Below, one piece after another: positions 36,057 through 44,987 of a stretch of DNA of 64,000 nt. The stretch comes from Turritopsis dohrnii (Eukaryota > Cnidaria > Hydrozoa > Anthoathecata > Oceaniidae), in assembly GCA_027922465.2 (NCBI GenBank), contig BQMF02000058.1:744001-808000 (forward strand). The letters run 5' to 3'. Each line of letters starts with the position of its first letter. Position 1 is the first letter of the stretch. The notes below the pieces were generated by a model that worked only from the letters and a program-made list of their open reading frames with translations, had not been told where the DNA came from and did not search any database. The position numbers and the translations under genes are program-made.

Positions 36057-37294
36057 CTTACCGAAAGCTAGCCGTACCTAACAGCCGTACCTTAACCGTA
36101 CCTTAGCCGTACTTAAGAAAATATGTCTATTTAGAATAGGAGAATGTATTTAAAGCAAAAAGATCAATAACAACTGCTGTAACAAAGTATTACTGAAATA
36201 CAACTACAGTTTAGTTAATCAACATCGCCACTTAAAAAGACGAACATTTCCATTTCGAAATTAAGTAATAGTAGGTGATCTGCGGGGAAGAGAAGGTAAG
36301 GGAATCCCCCGTGCCACATCTCAGATCCAGCTGCTCAATGTAAGTCTAAATGATATACGATATATAAACTATTGTAATAAAGCTTCCTGACCAAATTAAG
36401 TTCGGCTGGCCAAAATAAGGTACGGCTGACCTTGAATCTGTTAGTGCAACTCGAAAATTAAGTACGGCTGGCCTCGAATATGTTACTGTGACTCGAACAT
36501 TAAGTACGGCTGGACAAAATAAGGTACAACTGACCTCGAATATGTAAGTGCAACTCAAAAATTAAGTACAGATGAATTGCTTGGCTGCCGGATTGACAGT
36601 GACACTGACAGATTTCAAGCACAACTGGCCAGTATATATCCCAGTTATATCTGGTTCCCTATTTACGACATTCGGTTACACCAATATCATTCTTTTGGAA
36701 ATATGTATACTCCATTACATTTCTTTAAAATCAGGGAAATCTTTTAATGATTTGGTCGAACAGTTAGAAGCGATTAACAACGAGGATAGCTTTGACAAGG
36801 ATAGTGAAAGGAGTGAACATAGTAGTATTCATGACGTCTGATTTACAACCGTATTAAGAAATTAAGGTCAGTCGTACCTTATTTTGGTCAGCCGTACTTA
36901 ATTTGTGAGTTGCACTAACAGATTCGAGGTCAGCCGTACCTTATTTTATCCAGCCGTACTTAATTTTCAAATAACAGTATCAGATTCGAGGTCAGCCATA
37001 CTTAATTTTCGAGTTGCACTAACAGATTTAAGGTCAGATATGAGCGAATCAATGTAGCTGAAATTCTACAAGGGAAAAGAAGATTCCCTGATAATCTCTA
37101 CGATGAAGTATAGCATTTATCGTCTAAAATACTACTTATTGATTTAGTTAGAATTTGAACTTGGAATACGAAATAATGCTAATTTATTATTGTTATATCA
37201 CTTCTCTAACTGCTTTGAACTTGATTGAATTACTTTTGTCATACACAGCAGCTTAAATTGTTGTTTTTCTTAAGTACGGCTAGCTTTCGGTAAG
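36057..37294. mobile_element. foldback element with 21-bp perfect ends and tandem-unit arms
   Basis: The ends are exact inverted copies: cttaccgaaagctagccgta followed by c (36057-36077) and its complement at 37274-37294. Inside, the left arm (about 36396-36565) and right arm (about 36865-37035) are inverted arrays of roughly 80-bp units built on aagtacggctg, aaaataaggtacggctgacc and cgaatatgttagtgcaactc. The loop (36572-36864) is unique and carries one ORF. No clear target duplication was found. Confidence 0.8.
36572..36841 (+). CDS. 89-residue ORF with a predicted membrane segment, in the foldback loop
   Basis: The ORF begins MNCLAAGLTV. A hydrophobic stretch follows at about residues 20-50 (VYIPVISGSLFTTFGYTNII, then LLEICILHYISL), and a charged, acidic C-terminus (EAINNEDSFDKDSERSEHSS). 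The layout is that of a small single-pass membrane protein. It fills nearly the whole unique loop between the inverted arms. The family is not recognised. It may be a captured exon: the start codon lies inside an arm unit, so the real reading may begin upstream or by splicing. Confidence 0.35.
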   Translation: MNCLAAGLTVTLTDFKHNWPVYIPVISGSLFTTFGYTNIILLEICILHYISLKSGKSFNDLVEQLEAINNEDSFDKDSERSEHSSIHDV

Positions 37295-38393
37295 AGATTA
37301 TTATTATTGTTATCATGATGAATATTTTACAAGGATAGGTACTTTTTAGATAAAATCTGCTATCAATATATGTCTCCTTAATTGATGGTGATCACCTGTC
37401 ACTATAATCATTCCTATAACTGTTTTCTTTAGATAGGACCTTGCTTTATTACCAACTGAACAACTGCTTTTCACTGAAAAACCTTTTCCATTAACCTAAT
37501 ATCATGTATGTATTATATTACCTTTTGTATTTTTATCTTCTTTTTTGGTAAACACCTCATGTAAGTTTTCTATCTTTGACGTCTTAGCTATGTGTAAAGT
37601 ATAACAATCAACAGCATCTTGAATTCATCAATCAAATACACCACTCTCCTGGGAACTGTATGACAGGGTGGATTGATGCATGTAATCCAGCAGCTGAAAG
37701 GGAGATTGGTCATAAGTCATAAGTCATGACTGCTGCCAAGTAGAAAGCTGTTCTTCTTTCATCAGTGGTGATACTGAAGTGCTGGCAGTTGTATTAAGTT
37801 CCTACAGACTCCAATTACATATTATATTATAATTTCATAATATAAGCATTTGGCAGTCATTAAACATGTGAAACATGCACTTAAAAGTCTAAAAATTATA
37901 TGGATAATAGGAATATGTTAAAACTGAAGAGACTACATATCTTCTTACTTCATTAGGATGACGGCAAATGACGTATATACTAGAACATCACTCCTTGTTA
38001 CTTGAGAAACATAACATTCCCTAATGGTACTGTTGATAGTATATACATTTATAAGCAAACAAAAACAAGTCAAGGATGACAAAAGAATTTTGAAATTTTT
38101 TTTGGCTCATCCATTAACTTTATCAAACGTCACTTTATGTGTTATATAAATTGATAAATATCTGCACAAGCAATTTATGATCTTCATACATTCAATAGGG
38201 GATGACTTTAATGGAGTGGTTACTATAACGGAATACTTCTGACTGAAAAAGACTGACATATCATGACTGCTGACTTTCAACACAAGATCTTCTCAGGAAG
38301 TCAAATTTTATGCTACATTTTATTTTACATTCTTTTTTCCACTAGGTTCTGTGTTTGTTTTCTGTTTGTATTGTTGCCTTTTATAGATATTGC

Positions 38394-39233
38394 ATGGCTG
38401 GTGCTGATATAGCTATGGATTTAGATTCCCAAACCATTGAAAATGTAATTTCAGGTCAAGGTACATTACATTATGTGGTGTATTTATTTTTGAAAACAAA
38501 GAAAAGTTTGGTTTTTTTTCTCTTGCTGATGAATCTTTTACTGATTTAGGTGAGGCATTAAATGATAGTAGAACTGCACATGATGAAGGTATACTAATAA
38601 AACATGTTTTACAAGTCAAATTTGTTTCTATATTTGGTTATACAATTTATATACTTGCTTTGTAGGAGTCGATTTGGAAGTATCCTCAGAGATGGATGTA
38701 AATATTCTTGATGGTATATAATAATTAATATTTAATACAAATTCAACATTTAGTTCTGCCATGTTATTATACGTCTATATATCTTTTTCTTTTTCATTTT
38801 GTTCCATATCAAGATTGCAAGATTGCAAAGGAAATATCACTTTTATTTCTAAAATGTGGTGAGGCAGCCAGTTTTGAAAATGCTTTTCAGCAAATTATTG
38901 TCTCTGTTATCATGGATGATGACCTGAATTGTACAAGAACTCCAGATGTATTGGTTCTTGAAAAGCAGCTTTTAATGTTATCAACATACTCTGACTGCAC
39001 TGATGGTATTCTTTATGCCATACCTCTTATAATGGATGTTAATGGAGAATTAGTTTTATATATACGGTATAAATTTGTCTTGTTTTGTTTTAATTCTTAT
39101 TTTATAAGTTTTTTGGTAGTATTATATGGAATACTATCACACTAAAGAAATTTTTTTAGGTGTTTTGAAACTGGAATCTTCCAAGGCTTTTTCAGATCAT
39201 GCTGGCGTGATTTATTTTGTGATGTCATCTTAA
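38394..39233 (+). CDS. unidentified small protein, five exons, all phase-1 introns
   Basis: Exons 38394-38454, 38550-38588, 38666-38713, 38814-39005 and 39160-39233 join in one open frame of 137 residues plus stop. Every junction splits a Gly or Asp codon after its first base. Donors are gtcaag, gtatac, gtatat and gtattc. Acceptors are tttag, tgtag, tcaag and tttag. The protein starts MAGADIAMDLDSQTIENVIS, runs through short acidic exons (GEALNDSRTAHDE, GVDLEVSSEMDVNILD), then a helical exon (CKIAKEISLLFLKCGEA, VLVLEKQLLMLSTYSDC), and ends DHAGVIYFVMSS. No known domain was recognised. The frame stays open upstream to an acceptor at 38345 (or an AG at 38386), so there may be earlier exons. It lies within the composite Harbinger-type element. 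It may be host sequence, a captured gene or an accessory element gene. Confidence 0.5.
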
Positions 39234-40055
39234 CTCATAACATCACTACTTATTCATATTATATCAATTAGGGTCTTTCTTTACGCTACATAAACCTGTT
39301 TATCACAATGTGGTCATTCACAGTCACTCACTGATGTCCAATCATATTTGAAATGAAAAGTTTGTGCAGCTTTTAAGCAATTGTTTATTTAGTTTGATCT
39401 TATTTAGACATCACATTGGAAATGACTCAAATATGCTCAAATATTTGATTACTGAACCTGGGTCTCAAAATCAACAGGTTAGGGTTAGGGTCAGCGTTAG
39501 GTTTAGATATCAATAAGAAAGGTTAATTTTGCATCAGAATCATGAGTAATATTAGGGGGTACAAAAGTGCAATAGCTCTCTTTATGTAATACTGATGACA
39601 TAAATGTTGACATGGTGACTTGGAAATGAAATTATTCAATCAGAAAAAGAAAATAATTACTACAATGATGGAACTTACTGCACTTCATCTGAATCAACAA
39701 ATTCCATAAATTTATTTTAAGTAATTTGTGTTTTGGAGACAATTTATCCATATACAGTTAGAACCACCGACCAAAACTTGTGATAAAAAGCTTTTCATAC
39801 TACTTTATGACAGCCATGCATTCACAACTTTTTCTTCTGATTTGAGATACAAGATTGAGAAATGTGTTGTAAAATTAATTTAAACTTAGGACTCTTTACT
39901 TTGTACCTTCTCGTTGATATTAATAATTTGTTCAGAACAAATTACTTACTTTTTTCCCTATAAAACCTGAGAATATAATAAATAGAATTCATTGAGATAC
40001 AGACGAAATGTGGTAATTTCATCTTACTATTAAAGGCACAGAAAGGTCGGGCACA

Positions 40056-40086
40056 CAAAAGTCCCGAGCAAATTCTCGGGACTTTC
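40056..40086. repeat. hairpin aagtcccgag / ctcgggactt
   Basis: A 10-bp perfect stem with a 6-base loop (caaatt) at the edge of the duplicated unit. It may be a residual inverted end of a small element. Confidence 0.5.
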
Positions 40087-42205
40087 GAGGCATTTTGTGT
40101 ACACTACATTTTGTTTTTTTTAGTATTTAGGATGTGATGGCGACTTTTAAATATTTTCACGAAAAATATTTTTACATGATTTTGCGCATACAAAACTTTT
40201 TCTCAAAATTGTGTCTCAAGACTTAATGTATGCAATATTTATCAGTTTAGGGTGCTCCCGACCATTAATACTCGCGATTTTTTGTGCCTTTAACGTAATT
40301 ATTTTCGTATATATAGAGAGAAAATATGAACAAAGATGTAGGCAATGGCGTAACGTCGGGGTTGCGTTGGTTGCGATCACACCACCCTCGGATTTAGTTT
40401 CTAATCAAAGTGTCTTCAAGGTTTCTGCTTTCGCTCTTTGCGGCTTTGATTGGTTCATAATTATTCAAATTAGATATCTGCACCATATACCACCAAGCAC
40501 TGCTTACTAGTATGGCGACGTAGTGTAGTGGTTATCACTCTAGTATTTCATGCAGGAGATCAGGGTTCAACTCCCCTTGGCGTCGATTCACCATGCGCGA
40601 ATGAATGTACCATAGCGCTGGGTTGACCCATGCAATGTGAGGGAAATTGGGTAGAGGATACATCGGGTGTTGGAGGAGGTAATCCAGAAGAGCACAGGCC
40701 CTTGAATGGGTTTGTGTCACTCATGAGAGTTTCAAATGCTTCGGAGCCTCCAACCTAATCTGTGCCCCCTCCTGGAAAGCAGATGCAATAGCAACTTTAC
40801 TTTATTATGAAAAGAAGGATTCACTCTCTTTCGACCAAACTGATAAAAATCTTTCTAGCACTGGATTTTGAAAGCGCCGCCCTCCAATAAGCGCCGCACT
40901 TAAAATTGTGAAAATTAAATAAGTGCCGCAGCGTTTAATTGAGGAAATACGGTATGCAAATAAGTGAGTAAATAATATTATTGAGGCAATTCTCTACAAT
41001 AAATCACAATTATTTTAGCGATGGATTCTGGTCGAGTGGTGGTCCTAACTGATATAAGAATCTATATTAGAATGCACTGCTAGTTCCTAAATTACAAATG
41101 AAATCAGATTGATACTGTTTCAGATAGGACCACTTAGGACATTTTGTGTACGCGACATTTTGCTTTTTTAGGATTCACGATTTTATATATATACTGGCGG
41201 CTTTTTTCAGAAAAAAACATTTCACAGACTTGCAGCCATTTTTGTTGTTGTTGTTGTTTTTTTCGTTTCCGGAAAAGTGAACCTGAAGGGTGCTCGTGAC
41301 TTTTTGTGTTATTTTCGTATTCAGATTGAATAACTTCGTTTCAAGATCCCCAAAATAAGTAGGCAGTGGCGTAACTCGGGGGTTGCTTTGGTTGCGATCG
41401 CACCACCCTCGGATTTAGTTGGCCTTCTTTTCTTACCAAGCAATTTTTCAAGCGATATTCTTTCTACTAAATTTCTAAAAGAGCCATTCTAAAAAAAGTG
41501 CGACATTCAATACTTTTCGTCACAAAAAACACATTAAATTATTGGTAGGCACTTTATTGGTAAACAGTTCTAAGTAACTTTAACGATTTTCTGACCGTTG
41601 AAAAATTTCGTATTCGTAGTTGCTCAGAGTAGCATTTTTTCGATGTCACAAAGCCAATAGTGGTAGCAGAGGTTCATTTACAATTTAAGTGCATAAGGTA
41701 TATATTCAACGTTTCTGCTTTCGCTCTATGCGGCTTTGATTGACTCATAATTATTCAAATTAGATATCCGCACCATATACCACCAAACACTACTTACTAG
41801 AACACTAAGTTTATGTTAAAGGGAGGACTGAGCGTGTTATTACGAAATATATATGTTCCGGTGAAGCATGTAATAACCATTCGATCGTTTGAATTATTCA
41901 TTCCAAATGCTTCCGGAAAATTTATTATTACAACGTTTGGTATTGTCATGTTAATGATTTTAATAATCGTTTTGTCGATACACCACACAATAATGTTTCA
42001 CCACCCCAAAAATAAAAAAAATTTACCGTGTCGAATTTTCCCTAGCTAGTGTTTCTATTATGCGGTTGCTATGCTAGATCGTCATCATTCAATCAAATGT
42101 ATTCAAATAGGAGAGTAAAATAAAATTATCGAGGCAATTCTTTATAACAAATCACGATTATTTTAGCGACGAATTCTGGCTGGTTTGAGTGGTCCTAACT
42201 GTATT
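40087..42205. repeat. tandem segmental duplication of a ~1-kb unit
   Basis: Copy 1 (40087-41065) and copy 2 (41142-42205) share, in order: cattttgtgtac, ggcgtaac-gggttgc then ttggttgcgatc and caccaccctcggatttagtt, gtttctgctttcgctct, cataattattcaaattagat, accatataccacca, and a closing gaggcaattct block with atcacaattattttagcga. Copy 1 contains a SINE, and copy 2 an extra ~250 bp after ttagttggcc. Spurious ORFs in both copies do not match each other, so the unit is not coding. Confidence 0.8.
40514..40805 (+). mobile_element. tRNA-derived SINE (plus strand)
   Basis: A 72-base tRNA-like head starts ggcgacgtagtgtagtggtt and ends ccccttggcgtcg. It has an A box TAGTGTAGTGG (40521-40531) and a B box GGGTTCAACTCCC (40563-40575). 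The 5' and 3' ends of the head (GGCGACG / TTGGCGTC) can pair. A 220-base body and a tttactttattatg tail follow. The head resembles the SINE at 24895-25183 but the bodies differ. Confidence 0.75.
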
Positions 42206-42719
42206 TCGGCCCTATTTTCACTATTTTAGAATGTTTTCCTCGATCTTGTATTCTCAAATCAGAAGAAGTTGTAAACGTAACGTCACGCATGTCATCATGA
42301 TGTTGATGATGATGCGATGCGATGAGAGATGCCGATGGATGGCTTAGCTTAACTATCTAAAAGCAGTACGAAATAATGTTGTTTTTGTCTTTTTACATTT
42401 TGGTAAAGTGAATATCTATATACCATCTTGTCTGTATACATCCTAACTGAAATTAAGCAACAAAAAAAGAGGCAGCTGGTCATAAAGACATGTTAAAATA
42501 ATAACATGCAACAACCACAAGAGAAGAGGAAAGAAGAGTCGAAGCGAAGAGAAATGGACGTCTTGCAGCTCTGTGCGAAGCAGCATCTACCATCTTGTCT
42601 GTACATAGCGTCCGCATATGTCTTAACCAATAATATCACAGCATTTATTTCCATTACATCATTTTTACACAGAGCGAGCTTAGAACTTACCCGTACTGCT
42701 AGTTGTGCTGAATGAACTC

Positions 42720-43050
42720 ATGGATTCCGATGATGAAAAACCTCGTCGTGGAAAAACACGTGGTTGGATTAAGCGAAGAAAGGAAAAGGGGTACTTCAAC
42801 AATATCATTAAGGAACTCAAAATTGAAGATCGATTTGGTTTCAGAGAAATGTTCCGGATGGACATAACTGATTTTGAGTCCATTTTAACAAAGATTTTCG
42901 ATCGAATTTCGCCAAAAGAAAGATTTCGAGGAACTAATCCCATCAATGCAGATGAAAGGGTTGCACTAAACTTAGGTTTTTAGCTACTGGTGAAGCATTC
43001 AAATCTTTGAGTTTACAGTTCTTCACTTTCCAACGAAGACATTTCTAACT
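42720..43050 (+). pseudogene. PIF/Harbinger transposase, N-terminal fragment, frameshifted
   Basis: The frame begins MDSDDEKPRRGKTRGWIKRR. It has the family's N-terminal helical region (FREMFRMDITDFESIL) and then SPKERFRGTNPINADERVAL. A one-base shift near 42978 moves the next conserved piece, FLATGEAFKSLSLQF, into another frame. The catalytic DDE region is absent: sequence after 43050 runs directly into the element's right terminus. This is a dead, internally deleted transposase. Confidence 0.75.
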
Positions 43051-43415
43051 CCTTTGACCTCTATTTCAATGAACATAAACATTGGAAACTTAAAAATTCA
43101 AATACCTAAAACATTCGAAAAACCCTCCAACGTTTAGACTTTGCACTCATCACGGTGTTTTTTGCATTTAGTTTGATGTAATTTGACTCAAATGCAACAA
43201 ACTGTCATCAAACCTCAAAATTTGGTTTGATGAGCCAATTTAGTTTGATGAAAAGTTTGCTCGCCATCAAACCTCATCAAACTGAAATTTTTTCTTCTTT
43301 TTTCATTTTTCCAAAAAAAATGAGTTTGATGGTCAACTCAAATGCAGCAAACTACTCATCAAACTCGCTAGTTTGATGGAGTTTGATGAGTAGTTTGACA
43401 CATTTGCCCACGCCT
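43000..43415. repeat. right subterminal region rich in GTTTGATGA palindromes
   Basis: From 43160 to 43400 at least ten copies of gtttgatg or catcaaac alternate in both orientations. This mirrors 35545-35650 at the left end. Such arrays resemble subterminal transposase-binding sites. Confidence 0.65.
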
Positions 43416-43627
43416 TCACAAAGATTCTCTTCGATATCACATTCGGTAAAAGGATCATCTAGTTTCATCAAATAGTTCCTCGTCACCGTATTCGTTGTCA
43501 AGTCCATCCTTCCTGTGTTGCTTCTCATATTAATGGTTAAAGTAACTCCGTTTTTTTATGTTAAAAAAAACAACGCCCACTTCTCTCTCACACACACTTA
43601 TCTACTCCGATGGTTTATCAGAAATAC

Positions 43628-43745
43628 AGTTGACTCTCTCTAATTCGAATGTCAAGGGAGATAGGATTTTGTTCGAATTACAGAGAGATTCGAATAGTAG
43701 AAAGTCTCTCTAATTCGAATTTTCAGGCAAAAAGGATGAAAATTC
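43628..43745. mobile_element. pogo/Tigger-like end fragment
   Basis: Reads cagttgactctctctaattc, then gaatgtcaagg, with two further tctctctaattcgaat or inverted gaatt-cagagagattcgaat units. This matches the general form of pogo-type ends (CAGTTGACTCTCT...). No transposase is present. Confidence 0.5.
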
Positions 43746-43953
43746 CAATTAGTAAAGAGACAAATCTGAATTGGAAAATTTTTATCCCGTGTTCATATGA
43801 TAATTTTCATCCCGCTCAACCGGGATAGAATTTTTTACATCACGTGACCTCACGAGTCGATTAGTTGCTTTCGATCGACTGAGTCGTGTTGCGCATATTA
43901 AAAAGTTGCCGATACAAAGGTGATACACGCAAGCGATTTTTTCTTTCTACATC

Positions 43954-44241
43954 ATGTATTCAGACAGTGGAGAAGAGGTTGCAGCTGCTGCTATTATCAT
44001 CGTGGCTTGCCAAGAAAACAAGAAACGTAAAAAAAGAGTAGCTATGGACAAAATCTTGGCTGAAGAAAAGCACTTTGGGGTTTACGATACACTTCTGCAT
44101 GAATTTCGACTGGAAGAGGAAGTTGATTATTTTAACTTTTTGAGGATGGTCCCTTGTGATGTCGATGCTTTGTTGAGCAAAATACGGTCATGCGAGATTC
44201 CATCCCACCCTACCTTAATGTTTGTTAAGATTTTTTTATAA
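43954..44241 (+). pseudogene. PIF/Harbinger transposase, N-terminal fragment (second lineage)
   Basis: The frame begins MYSDSGEEVAAAAIIIVACQ. It has a basic patch (ENKKRKKRVAMDKI), then the family's conserved start GVYDTLLHEFRLEEEVDYFN with FLRMVPCDVDALLSKI. The frame ends just before the MITE insertion at 44249 and the catalytic domain is missing. It differs from the fragment at 42720, so two Harbinger lineages are represented. It lies between the 25-bp inverted ends at 43851 and 44630. Confidence 0.7.
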
Positions 44242-44248
44242 ACATATC

Positions 44249-44408
44249 CAGAGGCGTAGCCAGAGGTCAGTCAAAATTTGTGGAGGAGAGTTAAGTCATT
44301 TAGAGTAGTAAAGGAAAGCGTGCAAGTAACCTAATCGATACTTAAGACTGAAAAGAAATATCATAATGTTGAACTCCTCCTTTATGACTGACCCTAACTA
44401 CGCCTCTG
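44249..44408. mobile_element. MITE 'CAGAGGCGTAG', copy B, with 5-bp duplication
   Basis: Starts cagaggcgtagccagaggtc and ends ctacgcctctg. It is flanked on both sides by atatc (44244-44248 and 44409-44413). Inverted ends are about 27 bp. It is nested inside the Harbinger remnant. Copy A is at 28931-29080. Confidence 0.85.
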
Positions 44409-44987
44409 ATATCATTTTTAATCTAGAAGTTTTTCATGTGCGCATTTTCTGTAAAAAAGAAGCTTTTTGATTGGTTTAAAAAGCTGCGATTAATCGCAGA
44501 ATTCCAACAGGTTCGATTTTCTTTTAGTCGAAAGCAACTTGTAGAATCATGCTCACAACATACGATTTGTTCATGATACACGCAGTGATTTGTAGAATTC
44601 TACAAATCGAAAGCAACTAATCGACTCGTGTATCACCGGCTTTAGAGAACATTAATGTAAGTATCAGTTGATTATAAACAAAGAATAAACCACCTGCAAC
44701 TTCAAAACAGAAAGTGGTATTTATAAGCTATTAAGAGATTACAGTGAAGTTGGGTTTGTATTATTTGTGTATGAAGAAAAACTTCTTTATAACCTCTTTC
44801 TCATTTGTTTAAAAAGCCAGAAAGGACGCAGAAAGAATTCTGCAGAAGAGACCTAGCAAAACACGCCGGACACGGGATGTTGCACTTTTTTTTTGAAATT
44901 GGACCTATAAGGTTCAAGAAGCAAAATGACTTCTTTTGGTTTATAGCATTTACTGTTAGTTGCGATATACATTCTTTCCTGACTACT

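Larger units (their letters stand above)
35519..43415. mobile_element. composite Harbinger-type element bounded by inverted ends and TCA duplication
   Basis: The left end at 35519 reads aggcgtgggcaaatgcgtca, then agctactcatcaaac. The right end at 43415, on the other strand, reads aggcgtgggcaaatgtgtca, then aactactcatcaaac. Each is flanked by TCA (35516-35518 and 43416-43418), a 3-bp duplication as in PIF/Harbinger. Both subterminal regions are rich in gtttgatga and its complement. The interior holds a Harbinger transposase N-terminus (42720-43050), a foldback element, a duplication and a small spliced gene. Alternatively, two related elements left one end each. The matching TSD favours a single insertion enlarged by nested insertions. 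Confidence 0.6.
43851..44630. mobile_element. second Harbinger-derived element with perfect 25-bp inverted repeats
   Basis: cacgagtcgattagttgctt followed by tcgat at 43851-43875 is exactly complementary to 44606-44630. The interior carries a transposase N-terminus and a nested MITE. The true termini may lie slightly outside (ccgg-containing sequence flanks both sides). Confidence 0.65.

Noticed and set aside
40211..40510. ORF of 99 codons in the first duplicated unit
   Set aside because: The matching region of the second copy does not keep the frame, so it is unlikely to be coding.
40514..40585. A tRNA gene, given the good A and B boxes
   Set aside because: The head lacks a clean anticodon arm, it is followed by a SINE body and tail, and a related head with a different body occurs at 25183. 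SINE is the better reading.
41813..42049. Membrane-like ORF of 78 codons
   Set aside because: It is hydrophobic mainly because of AT-rich codons, and has no counterpart in the other copy of the duplication.
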